A stretch of DNA of 64,000 nt from Bacillota bacterium. GTDB taxonomy: Bacteria > Bacillota > Desulfitobacteriia > Desulfitobacteriales > JAJXUE01. How positions within the stretch are numbered: the first letter of the stretch is position 1; each line of letters starts with the position of its first letter. Positions 26,366 through 34,130 of the stretch are shown in pieces. The position numbers and the translations under genes were made by a program. The notes below the pieces were generated by a model that was not told where the DNA came from, ran no database searches, and saw nothing but the letters and a program-made list of their open reading frames with translations. The DNA lies in assembly GCA_021783135.1 (NCBI GenBank), contig JAJXUE010000002.1, positions 74,224 through 138,223 of the forward strand, written 5' to 3'.

Positions 26366-26393
26366 ATTATAGAATATTTACTTTATTTGTCAA
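26366..26393 (-). promoter_or_regulatory. Consensus sigma-A-type promoter for the riboswitch transcript
   Basis: On the minus strand TTGACA (26388-26393) and TATAAT (26366-26371) are separated by 16 bp. The aptamer begins about 20 bp downstream. Confidence 0.85.
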
Positions 26394-26464
26394 CTGCGTT
26401 TTAATCGTTTTAACGTATATTTTTTTACAAAATTTTAAAATAATTTAGCGAGAAGACATCTGGC

Positions 26465-26525
26465 TGTTACTGCTTAAGTGTTTGTGTCCGGGCTTAAACA
26501 GACAAATAGCAGCTTAACCAGTAAC
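26465..26525. other. Long imperfect hairpin between degV and the riboswitch promoter
   Basis: GTTACTG-C-TTAAG pairs with CTTAA-C-CAGTAAC at the ends, with an inner TTTGT/ACAAA pairing. It lacks a following T run. It lies upstream of the riboswitch promoter and downstream of the DegV stop. Confidence 0.5.
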
Positions 26526-26596
26526 TCCTCCATAAATTGCATTTTATTTTTAATATCCTTATTAGTCAAAAATAGATTTAGCAACTGTTAGTATTT

Positions 26597-27457
26597 TCAG
26601 GCACTATCCACCACAGGGCTAAAGCACATGCCAATTGTCCCTACCCCGACATGAGTCCCTACTACCTGCCCCGCTTCCGTTATATCAATAACCTGTCCGG
26701 GATAGACTGCTTGTATTTGCTCTGCCCACCGCTGAACTTCTTGCGGCGCAGCCACGTGCATCAAACTGATATAATAAGGCCTGCCGTCACCCATGGCTTC
26801 TGCTAAGAGCGCGTTGACGCGGGCAATGGCTTTGGCTTTGGTCCGCACTTTCTCGAACAGTTCAATCTTACCATCTTGCAGATACAATATAGGCTTAACC
26901 TGCAAAAGGGTGCCGATTAATGAAGCTGCACCGCCGATACGCCCTCCCTTACGCAAATATTCCAGGGTATCGACAATAAAATAAAGACTGCTGCTTGCGC
27001 GTACTTGCGCTAAGGCACGTAAAATAGCAGCGACACTTTGACCGCAGTTCGCCAGCCTTGCAGCCAAAGTGGCCATATAGCTTTGCACGTTAACGGTATG
27101 ACCGGAATCAAACAGGTGAATACGTGTGCCTGTTATCAGCTGCGCCGCAGCTTGCGCAGCATAGAGGGTACCGCTAATACCGGGCGAAATCAATACGCAA
27201 ATGATATCTTCAGCTCCCATAGCAGAGAGCTGTTCAAAAGCCGCCAGAAATAGACCAACCGACGGTTGTGAGGTTGTCGGCAGGAGCGGCGACTTGGCTA
27301 TGGCCGCGAAAAATTCAGCATTTGTATAGCGGGAGCCTTCAGGGTAAGACTCCCCGTCAAAGGTTATGCTCAAGGGCACCACTGTTATGTCCAGAGCGCG
27401 GGCAGTTGCTTCTGATAAATATGCCGTACTGTCAGTGACAATTTTTAGCTTCGTCAA
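26597..27457 (-). CDS. DegV-family fatty-acid-binding protein
   Basis: About 286 residues. The N-terminal KIVTDSTAYL, VPLSITFDGESYPEG, TSQPSVGLFLAAFE, ISPGISGTLYAAQ and DTLEYLRKGGRIGGA are diagnostic of DegV/FakB proteins. These bind a fatty acid and present it to the kinase FakA for entry into phospholipid synthesis; no fakA is nearby. The TTG at 27457 is chosen because GGGAGG is 7-8 bp upstream and gives the family start MTKLKIVTDS. A longer TTG start lacks a ribosome site. It is divergent from tRNA-Pro. Confidence 0.88.
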   Translation of the reverse strand: MTKLKIVTDSTAYLSEATARALDITVVPLSITFDGESYPEGSRYTNAEFFAAIAKSPLLPTTSQPSVGLFLAAFEQLSAMGAEDIICVLISPGISGTLYAAQAAAQLITGTRIHLFDSGHTVNVQSYMATLAARLANCGQSVAAILRALAQVRASSSLYFIVDTLEYLRKGGRIGGAASLIGTLLQVKPILYLQDGKIELFEKVRTKAKAIARVNALLAEAMGDGRPYYISLMHVAAPQEVQRWAEQIQAVYPGQVIDITEAGQVVGTHVGVGTIGMCFSPVVDSA

Positions 27458-27557
27458 ACGATATCCTCCCAGATGTGGTTTGTACGCATTGTATACATTG
27501 TAAGCGTTCAGATAAAAATCAGTCAACAGGGTGTTGCCGCATCATGGACATTTTTGC

Positions 27558-27586
27558 TTGACTAAAAATTTTAATCGTGATAATAT
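27558..27586 (+). promoter_or_regulatory. Promoter of tRNA-Pro
   Basis: TTGACT (27558-27563) and TAATAT (27581-27586) are separated by 17 bp, ending 22 bp before the tRNA. Confidence 0.6.
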
Positions 27587-27608
27587 ATTTTTTGTTCGCA
27601 TTATAGCT

Positions 27609-27685
27609 CGGGGCGTAGCGCAGTTTGGTAGCGCGCTTGGTTCGGGACCAAGAGGCCGCAGGTTCGAATCCTGTCGCCCCGACCA
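27609..27685 (+). tRNA. tRNA-Pro (anticodon CGG)
   Basis: A 77-nt cloverleaf with acceptor arms CGGGGCG/CGCCCCG, anticodon stem CTTGG/CCAAG and loop TTCGGGA (anticodon CGG), T-loop GGTTCGAATCC and an encoded CCA end. It decodes CCG. Confidence 0.97.
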
Positions 27686-27696
27686 TTAGTATGACT

Positions 27697-27727
27697 GGGT
27701 TCTCCTATTTGGGAGAACCCTTATTTT
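27697..27727 (+). terminator. Terminator after tRNA-Pro
   Basis: The stem GGGTTCTCC/GGGAGAACCC (27697-27705 with 27711-27720) is followed by TTATTTTT. Confidence 0.8.
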
Positions 27728-27933
27728 TATGCTTTAGACGTGCTTTTTTCAAAACGACCTTACCACTCGCAAAATCGTTTCGCGTGGAATACCTTATTTT
27801 TAGTTATCATGCAACTGGATAAAAACCCATGCTAATTATTTGACCCTAAACATGCATTTTTCACTTGTAAGAGAGGATTAAAAATTTGGGCATAGAATAT
27901 ATTAAATTTAACTATAGAAATGAGGTGTGTTAG

Positions 27934-28911
27934 ATGCAAATTAATAACCCGAAGTCTAATCGGACAAATAGTTTTAATACTCTGGTCTATAATGACATAC
28001 GGTTTAGACGCGCTAATGAATTAAAAGATAATTTACCAAAATTTCCTTTTCTTGTAGATATAGAATTAACTAATCATTGTAATTTAAGTTGCATTTTCTG
28101 CGGGCAGCAAACAATGTCACGCGAAAAAGGGTTTATGTCTGAACAAACATTCAAGCAGGTAATAGATGAATGTTCATTGCGTAAGACTCCTATAAGGCTC
28201 ATTAGGTGGGGAGAGCCTTTCTTGCACCCACAAATTATTGAGTTCTGCAAATATGCAAAATCGAAGGATTTGTTAGTTCACATTACAAACAACGGGCAAA
28301 TGATAACCGAACAACAAATAAGATCATTGATAGATCTTAATGTGGATTCAATCGTTTTTTCATTTCAAGGTGCCACTAAAGAGGAATACCGAATAATGAG
28401 AAATAACGATAAGTATGACAAACTTGCTCAATCCGTTCAAACAATGGCTAGTATGAGAGGAAATTCTGACAAGCCCTATATGCACATTTCTACTACTGTT
28501 ACTAATGAGACCGGGGCACAGATTGAGCAATTTACCAGCTACTGGTCAAATATTGTCGACTCTGTAGGGGTAGGAAAGACAAACTTATTTAGACTGGCAC
28601 CTAGCCAAATTAAGTCATTCCAATCCCTCAATATGTTGCTGGAAGTTCAACAAACGTCTAAAGTGGCCAAGCAATATCGACCGTGTACTGAAGTTTACCA
28701 AAAATTAAGTGTTAATTGGGACGGTTCAGTAAGTTGTTGTTGTGGAGACTACGATAATTTTATGACGGTCGGCCATCTTAAGAATCAGACGTTGGAAGAC
28801 ATATGGAAAAATAGTGAAAACCTCAAAATTTTTAGGAAATTACTCGACAATAAGCAGCACAACACTCTGAACCTTTGTAGCACTTGCTATCACACATATG
28901 ATGAATTTTGA
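27934..28911 (+). CDS. Radical SAM protein with SPASM-like C-terminus
   Basis: A 325-residue protein. The radical SAM signature is CNLSCIFCGQQ (CX3CX2C, about residue 50), followed by RWGEPFLHP (the GGEP-like SAM contact) and a C-terminal Cys-rich region with CTE, CCCGDYDN and CSTCY, resembling SPASM auxiliary Fe-S sites. The family uses 5'-deoxyadenosyl radicals; the substrate here is not predictable. The gene is visibly richer in A/T than its neighbours and lies just after tRNA-Pro, convergent with a NeuD-like acetyltransferase. Horizontal origin is likely. The ATG follows GAGGTG. Confidence 0.85.
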   Translation: MQINNPKSNRTNSFNTLVYNDIRFRRANELKDNLPKFPFLVDIELTNHCNLSCIFCGQQTMSREKGFMSEQTFKQVIDECSLRKTPIRLIRWGEPFLHPQIIEFCKYAKSKDLLVHITNNGQMITEQQIRSLIDLNVDSIVFSFQGATKEEYRIMRNNDKYDKLAQSVQTMASMRGNSDKPYMHISTTVTNETGAQIEQFTSYWSNIVDSVGVGKTNLFRLAPSQIKSFQSLNMLLEVQQTSKVAKQYRPCTEVYQKLSVNWDGSVSCCCGDYDNFMTVGHLKNQTLEDIWKNSENLKIFRKLLDNKQHNTLNLCSTCYHTYDEF

Positions 28912-28919
28912 CCCATAAC

Positions 28920-29546
28920 TCATCTAGCCGGCACTCCCCTGACGACAACCTCCGCCGGAACTGATTTAGTTACGACCGCACCCGCACCTACCGTTGAGTA
29001 TTTTCCAATACTTAATTTATTGTCAATTGATTTACCTTGAATAATTTGTGCTCCGGTTCCAATATAAGCCCCTTCGGATAGATGTACATTTCCCGAGATG
29101 TTTGCCCCAGGAGAAACCGTGACAAAATCTTCAATAATGCAATCGTGACCGATTGTACAATTTAAATTAAATATACCGAAATTACCAAACTCTATATTTG
29201 AGGTTATGCGGGTCCCGGCTGTTACTATATTCCCTATCCCCTGCTTAAGCCTAGCCAACTGTTTATGACCAAAGGTGGCTGAAGGATGGATCAGATTGAT
29301 GTAATTTACAGTGGGAAATTTATGATAAATCTCTTTGCGTAATTTGTTGTCCCCTACGCCGATGATAAAGTGAAACTCTCCTGCAACCAGTCTAGCTACC
29401 TCATTTTCCCCAATTAACGGGAACCCAAAATATTCAGTTTCTTTGGTTATGTAATCGATAAAAACAATTTCTGTGTACCCAGTTTCCAGACAAACATCGG
29501 CAACCTCGCGTGCAAAACCAGAAACACCAAAAATAGCGATTTTCAT
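28920..29546 (-). CDS. NeuD/PglD-type sugar O- or N-acyltransferase
   Basis: A 208-residue protein. The N-terminal Rossmann-like PglD domain (AIFGVSGFAREVADV, FIIGVGDN) is followed by left-handed beta-helix hexapeptide repeats (about 95-200) with IGHDCIIEDFV, ISGNVHL and the ending GAGAVVTKSVPA..VVRGVPA. Such enzymes acetylate aminosugars of surface glycans. It is AT-rich like the neighbouring radical SAM gene and ends 9 bp from it, tail to tail. No other sugar-pathway genes are adjacent. Confidence 0.85.
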   Translation of the reverse strand: MKIAIFGVSGFAREVADVCLETGYTEIVFIDYITKETEYFGFPLIGENEVARLVAGEFHFIIGVGDNKLRKEIYHKFPTVNYINLIHPSATFGHKQLARLKQGIGNIVTAGTRITSNIEFGNFGIFNLNCTIGHDCIIEDFVTVSPGANISGNVHLSEGAYIGTGAQIIQGKSIDNKLSIGKYSTVGAGAVVTKSVPAEVVVRGVPAR

Positions 29547-29658
29547 CTTTTATCACTTCTTCTTTCAAAATAGTTGTTTTTGGCTCTTTTCGCTCTTGAG
29601 GATATTCAACACATGACCTGAAAACCCTCTTGCAAGAGTCGTTGTGGCCAATTAGGGC

Positions 29659-29706
29659 TAAATTATAATAAGGGATTCCCAGTTTGGGAGTCCCTTATTA
29701 TAATTT
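29659..29706. other. Long near-perfect inverted repeat
   Basis: An arm of about 21 bp (TAAATTATAATAAGGGA and following bases) pairs with its complement around the loop CAGTTTG. The A/T-rich outer part gives it terminator-like character on both strands. Confidence 0.65.
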
Positions 29707-29709
29707 AGC

Positions 29710-29738
29710 CAAAAAAAAATGGACCGTTTGCACGGTCC
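29710..29738 (-). terminator. Minus-strand terminator with no assigned upstream gene
   Basis: GGACCG/CGGTCC (29721-29726 with 29733-29738) is followed on the minus strand by ATTTTTTTTT. No minus-strand gene lies upstream before the plus-strand GGDEF/EAL gene. Confidence 0.65.
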
Positions 29739-29948
29739 GAGTATGGAGGAAAAAAGTGAAGAAAAAAGCAAATGTTACTTGCCACATCCCTAGTATAGCT
29801 AATAATTGCAATGAAATAATGGACTAACTGTGAAACATCTGTGAACTTTACCATTCGTTTATATCCCAATATATAACGACAAAATTCCTGCAATTCCCTC
29901 ATAACATGCTATAATTAGGAGTAATGCGACATTAGTAGGTAGGTGGAT

Positions 29949-32402
29949 ATGGTGAAGGAGCTTTTTACCCGACTGGAAAAGTATCAGATCCTGGCCGAGA
30001 AGGCTAATGATGCCATTTTTTTTATCGATACTAAGGGCAATATCCTCGAAGTTAACACTGCTGCTGAAAAAATGTACGGCTATTCTAGGGAAGAATTTTT
30101 GTCCATGCAAGCGTACGATTTACGACTCAGCGGTGACAAGTCGGCTATGGTGCAAAATATGGAGGCAGCCGTTCAAGCAGGTTTTACGTTCGAAACAGTG
30201 CATTACCATAAAGACGGTACCCTTATCCAGGTTGAAGTCAGTCTGCAAGGGACAACCTATGACAATAAGACAACTGTTTTGGGTATCATTCGCGACATCA
30301 CTGAACGCAAGCAAGCTGAAGCAGCGCTGCGGGAAAGCGAGAGTTTTTTGCGCGCCACGCAAGCAATTGGTCGTATCGGCAGCTACAAATTAGATTTTAC
30401 CACCAGGGTCTGGCAATCCTCCGCTGAACTTGATAATATTTTTGGCATTGATACCAACTACACGCACAACGTCGAGGGGTGGTTAGGGATTGTGCACCCT
30501 GACTGGCGGGAAAAACTAGCGCATTATTATGACCAGGTGATAACTACCCGTGAACGTTTCGACTATGAGTATCAAATAGCCCGGCTCAGTGATGGTGAAG
30601 CACGCTGGGTGCACGGGCTGGGTGAACTTGAGTTGGATGGTGCAGGCAATCCGGTTCATCTGATGGGCACGATCCAAGACATCACAGAACGCAAAGCGAT
30701 TGAACGAGCTCTGTGGCAGGAAAAGGAACGGGCACAAGTAACTTTGGCCTCCATCGGAGATGGTGTACTCACGACCGATGTACACGGCAGGGTCACATTT
30801 GTTAATGCTGTTGCGCAAGCTTTGACCGGTTGGTCAAATGAAGCTGCTGCAGGCTTGCCGATTGAAGACGTATTCGAAATCTCGCACGAGCACACCGGCC
30901 AAACTTTACCGCAACCGGTGCGGCAGTGTCTTAACGAACGGCGTACTATTGCTTTGGCCAACCATGCGATCTTGCGGCATCGTGATGGGCAGCGCGAATT
31001 TCCGATTGAAGACACAGCAGCCCCGATTCGGGAGCACGACGGTCAAGTTATCGGCGCAGTCCTTGTCTTTCATGATGTCAGCGAAAAACGGATTTTGATG
31101 AACCGTTTAGCCCACCAGGCCGAACATGACGCGTTAACCGATTTACCAAACCGCACTATGTTTAAAAGCCGCACTCAGGCAACCATTTTGGAAGCCCAGC
31201 GCAGGCAGGAACAATTGGCGGTATTTTTTCTCGATCTCAATGACTTCAAGCTCGTCAATGATACCCTTGGGCATGCTGCAGGCGACAAAATACTCTGTGA
31301 GGTAGGCAACCGTCTGAGCAGTGTTGTACGCCCTAATGATATGTTGGCACGGCACGGTGGGGATGAATTTCTTGTCTTGGTGCCAGATTTAACTTCTGTA
31401 CATCAAGCTGCTCAATTAGCTCAAACCCTATTAAGTGCCTTGATTCCTCCTTTTCAGTGGCAGGGTAAGGAACTTTTCATCACAGCGAGTATTGGAATTT
31501 CCATTTACCCAAATGACGGAGCTGAGCCTGAGACCCTCATCCAGCAAGCTGATATGGCTATGTACCAAGCAAAGGCGGATGGCCGCAATCATTATAACTT
31601 CTTCACTCTGGCCTTAAATGAGCAGTTGTCCGAGCGCCTTGCCTTGCAAAGCGAAATGCGCCGGGCTCTGGAGCGGCGGGAGTTTGTCCTTTTCTACCAA
31701 CCGCAATACCGTCTGGATACCGGCGAATTTTGCGGCATGGAGGCCTTAGTGCGCTGGCTACACCCTACCCGTGGACTTCTCTTACCGCATAAATTTATCT
31801 CGCTGGCAGAAGACAGCGGCTTTATCCTGCAGTTGGGCGAATGGGTACTGCGTACTGCCTGTACCTATAACAAACAATTACAAGACAACGGCTACCCCCG
31901 TGCGCGTGTCGCAGTCAATCTATCGGCCCGGCAATTTCGCCAAAAGGATTTAGCCCTGCAAATTGACCAAATTCTGACGCAAACCGGCCTCTCACCCGAG
32001 TGGTTGGAATTGGAAATTACCGAAAGCCTCAGTATGCAAGATGTTGATTTAAGCATCGAGATTCTCCAACGGCTAAACCAAATGGGTATCCGCCTCTCCA
32101 TTGATGACTTTGGCACGGGCTTTTCTTCCCTAAGTTGCTTAAGTCAGTTTCCCTTAGATACGCTGAAAATTGATCGTTCGTTTGTCGCTCAGCTGAATGG
32201 TCGCTCCGACGCTATTGTCCTTACTATCATTCAGCTGGCCCAAAACTTAGGGTTAAAAGTTATTGGCGAAGGGGTGGAAACTAAGGAACAGCTAAATTTT
32301 CTGCGGGCCAGAGGGTGCGATGCTGCTCAGGGTTTTTTGATGGCCAAACCTGTCCCCGCGGAGAAAGTTGCTGCTCTTTTAAGCAGTCGGTTATTTACCT
32401 AG
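29949..32402 (+). CDS. PAS-PAS-PAS-GGDEF-EAL cyclic-di-GMP enzyme
   Basis: About 817 residues with no membrane helix. PAS1 (about 10-120) contains [21 protein letters not shown]2 (about 135-245) and PAS3 (about 255-375) follow. The diguanylate cyclase domain has intact RHGGDEF preceded by a product-inhibition site RPND. The EAL domain has [15 protein letters not shown] and [10 protein letters not shown], the phosphodiesterase set. Both activities may be live, with balance set by the PAS ligands. I start at the ATG at 29949, after AGGTGG, rather than the GTG two codons earlier. Its end overlaps the convergent MCP-like gene by 4 bp. Confidence 0.9.
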   Translation: MVKELFTRLEKYQILAEKANDAIFFIDTKGNILEVNTAAEKMYGYSREEFLSMQAYDLRLSGDKSAMVQNMEAAVQAGFTFETVHYHKDGTLIQVEVSLQGTTYDNKTTVLGIIRDITERKQAEAALRESESFLRATQAIGRIGSYKLDFTTRVWQSSAELDNIFGIDTNYTHNVEGWLGIVHPDWREKLAHYYDQVITTRERFDYEYQIARLSDGEARWVHGLGELELDGAGNPVHLMGTIQDITERKAIERALWQEKERAQVTLASIGDGVLTTDVHGRVTFVNAVAQALTGWSNEAAAGLPIEDVFEISHEHTGQTLPQPVRQCLNERRTIALANHAILRHRDGQREFPIEDTAAPIREHDGQVIGAVLVFHDVSEKRILMNRLAHQAEHDALTDLPNRTMFKSRTQATILEAQRRQEQLAVFFLDLNDFKLVNDTLGHAAGDKILCEVGNRLSSVVRPNDMLARHGGDEFLVLVPDLTSVHQAAQLAQTLLSALIPPFQWQGKELFITASIGISIYPNDGAEPETLIQQADMAMYQAKADGRNHYNFFTLALNEQLSERLALQSEMRRALERREFVLFYQPQYRLDTGEFCGMEALVRWLHPTRGLLLPHKFISLAEDSGFILQLGEWVLRTACTYNKQLQDNGYPRARVAVNLSARQFRQKDLALQIDQILTQTGLSPEWLELEITESLSMQDVDLSIEILQRLNQMGIRLSIDDFGTGFSSLSCLSQFPLDTLKIDRSFVAQLNGRSDAIVLTIIQLAQNLGLKVIGEGVETKEQLNFLRARGCDAAQGFLMAKPVPAEKVAALLSSRLFT

Positions 32403-33229
32403 TACCAAATCTCTTTAGTTAAATCACTCAGCTGATGACTATTTTGCGTCAGTCTTGCCATTACCGCATTGATTTCCTCGGTCGATGCCGCTTGTTCTGA
32501 GGCAAGACCGTCTAGGACTTTTATACTCTGCCCCATATCCTGGATAGCTTGACTAATAAGCTGAAGTTTAGAGTGCACATCCCCCATATTATTTTTGACA
32601 AAATCAGCTAACTTCCTGATTTCCTCCGCGACCACCGCAAAACCCCTTCCGGCATCACCAGCCCGCGCCGCTTCAATGGAGGCATTCAAGCCCAGCATGT
32701 TGGTCTGATCCGCAACCCCACGAATTAAGCCTGTTACGTCGGAAACCACTGTCAGGTTCTGGCTTACTCCGGCTGATACTTGCGAAAGGGCTTCCACAAT
32801 GCGCAGTAATTCCGAAGATCCGCTGGCTATTTGCCGCGTGGCACCGGTGGAATTGTCAATACCTTCACTGAGGTCGGCGGCAATTTCATTGACAATGTCT
32901 TGTTTGGTGGTGGGGGAGGTGACGACCATACTGCCGGCAATCGTGCCATCTGCTTCCACTAACGGAAGACCGATACCAACGTAGCTAAAACCAAATTTGG
33001 ATTTTTCCTTAGTGACCTGCATTGCCAAACGTTTGCGCGTGACTATAGTTTGCCAGCTGACGGTGGCCTCTGGAATTTTATCGCCGCTTTTAAGACCGAA
33101 GGGTAAGTCCGGTACATCCCAGGTACGTATTACAATACCGTCCTTACTCGTAATAATTACGTAAGAATTGCCGTTAAAGATCTTAGAAATAAGTTCTCCT
33201 GCTGCAATAGCCTCATCCAATACCGCCAT
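32399..33229 (-). CDS. Small soluble methyl-accepting-chemotaxis-like signalling protein
   Basis: A 276-residue protein without membrane segments. The N-terminal 110 residues form a small sensor-like domain ([39 protein letters not shown]). The C-terminal part carries the MCP hairpin tip [20 protein letters not shown] and [15 protein letters not shown]. The cytoplasmic coil is shorter than in full receptors, so methylation sites may be few or absent. It could signal to the CheA/CheW encoded at 42-45 kb or to another partner. The ATG follows GAGGAG. Confidence 0.8.
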   Translation of the reverse strand: MAVLDEAIAAGELISKIFNGNSYVIITSKDGIVIRTWDVPDLPFGLKSGDKIPEATVSWQTIVTRKRLAMQVTKEKSKFGFSYVGIGLPLVEADGTIAGSMVVTSPTTKQDIVNEIAADLSEGIDNSTGATRQIASGSSELLRIVEALSQVSAGVSQNLTVVSDVTGLIRGVADQTNMLGLNASIEAARAGDAGRGFAVVAEEIRKLADFVKNNMGDVHSKLQLISQAIQDMGQSIKVLDGLASEQAASTEEINAVMARLTQNSHQLSDLTKEIWY

Positions 33230-33426
33230 TACTCACTCACTCCTCTTAACTATTTTCGCAAAAAATGCATATAACTTTAAATTTCTAAGTATTTCTAGCA
33301 ATTTTGCTAATATCCTTCCTCACATGCTGCAACAAACTAAATTTACCCCCCAGCAAGAAACGCGCATCAGATTCATCTGCGCGCGCTTTTCCTCATACTA
33401 TCTTCCGCTGGGGCCGCTTAGCCAAA

Positions 33427-33612
33427 GGGTGAGTTTACTTTCTGCGCAGAGAAGCATTACGAAGGCGCCGTTAGCATACTCGGCGAGCGCCCGAACGAGA
33501 GCACGCCTGCTCGCGCCCAATTTAAGGCTACGTTTGCGGAAGTGAGGCAGCGAACCGAAAAGTATGCTAGGCGCTGTAGTTTGCTGAGTGGAGCAGAAAG
33601 CAAACTCGACCC
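33427..33612 (+). repeat. 186-bp MITE-like element, copy A (full)
   Basis: It is bounded by terminal inverted repeats GAGTTTACTTTCTGC (33431-33445) and GCAGAAAGCAAACTC (33593-33607), with GGGT and GACCC outside. Internal arms near TTAGCATACT and AGTATGCTA also pair, so most of the element folds on itself. It is the same length as copy C and about 90% similar by eye. Short open frames in it are not genes. Confidence 0.85.
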
Positions 33613-33734
33613 CAGCGACCCGAAGTTAGTTTCAGGATAATAGTACAAAATAGACGCTACTTTCTTATCAACAGGAGTTTGTTCATAAGAAGGCAGCGTC
33701 TATTGCTGTTATTGCGTTGAAAACACCTCAATAA

Positions 33735-34130
33735 CTACTCAATCAGGCCCAACCTTTGGATAACCTCAATCAATTTAGTGGTATCGATTGGTTTAGCGGC
33801 ATAAGCATCACAGCCAATTTCAAATGCAGTATGGACAAATTGGGTGTCCGCCAAGGCCGTGGTCAAAATAACCTTAGTGCGCAGGGCAGGCTCAATCCCC
33901 TTTTGCCGCTCCAGATCGCGAATCGTTTTAAGTACCTTGACGCCGTCTACTTTTGGCATCATGATGTCCAGGCAAATAAGGTCATAGGGTTTACTTTCCT
34001 TTTCAGCCAACATGTAGGCATCTAACGCTTCCAGTCCGTCAACCACAATGTCACATTCACCATATTGGACCAAGAATTTTTGCAAAAATTTGCGACTGGC
34101 CAAGTCGTCCTCCGCGATAAGTATCTTCAT
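33735..34130 (-). CDS. CheY-like single-domain response regulator
   Basis: A 131-residue receiver domain: acidic pair EDD near residue 7, phosphoacceptor Asp in ICLDIMMPKVDG, the conserved Thr in LTTALAD and Lys in YAAKPID. No output domain is present. The ATG overlaps the stop of the hybrid kinase gene (ATGA), so it is probably that kinase's partner. Confidence 0.88.
   Translation of the reverse strand: MKILIAEDDLASRKFLQKFLVQYGECDIVVDGLEALDAYMLAEKESKPYDLICLDIMMPKVDGVKVLKTIRDLERQKGIEPALRTKVILTTALADTQFVHTAFEIGCDAYAAKPIDTTKLIEVIQRLGLIE

Larger units (their letters stand above)
29547..29948. other. Intergenic region with two hairpins, upstream of the GGDEF/EAL gene
   Basis: It holds two hairpins (29659-29706 and 29710-29738) and a possible TATAAT -10 box near 29920 for the downstream gene, with no good -35. 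No convincing gene is present; the short frames here lack ribosome sites. Confidence 0.5.

Noticed and set aside
27625..27822. 65-residue plus-strand frame starting inside tRNA-Pro
   Set aside because: It begins within the tRNA, reads through its terminator and has no ribosome site.
29705..29902. 65-residue minus-strand frame near 29.8 kb
   Set aside because: It lacks a ribosome site and runs through the terminator hairpin at 29721-29738; a small RNA is a better idea.
33457..33648. 63-residue minus-strand frame, similar to the frame at 62588-62788
   Set aside because: Both lie in copies of the 186-bp repeat; their similarity comes from the shared DNA element, and neither has a ribosome site.
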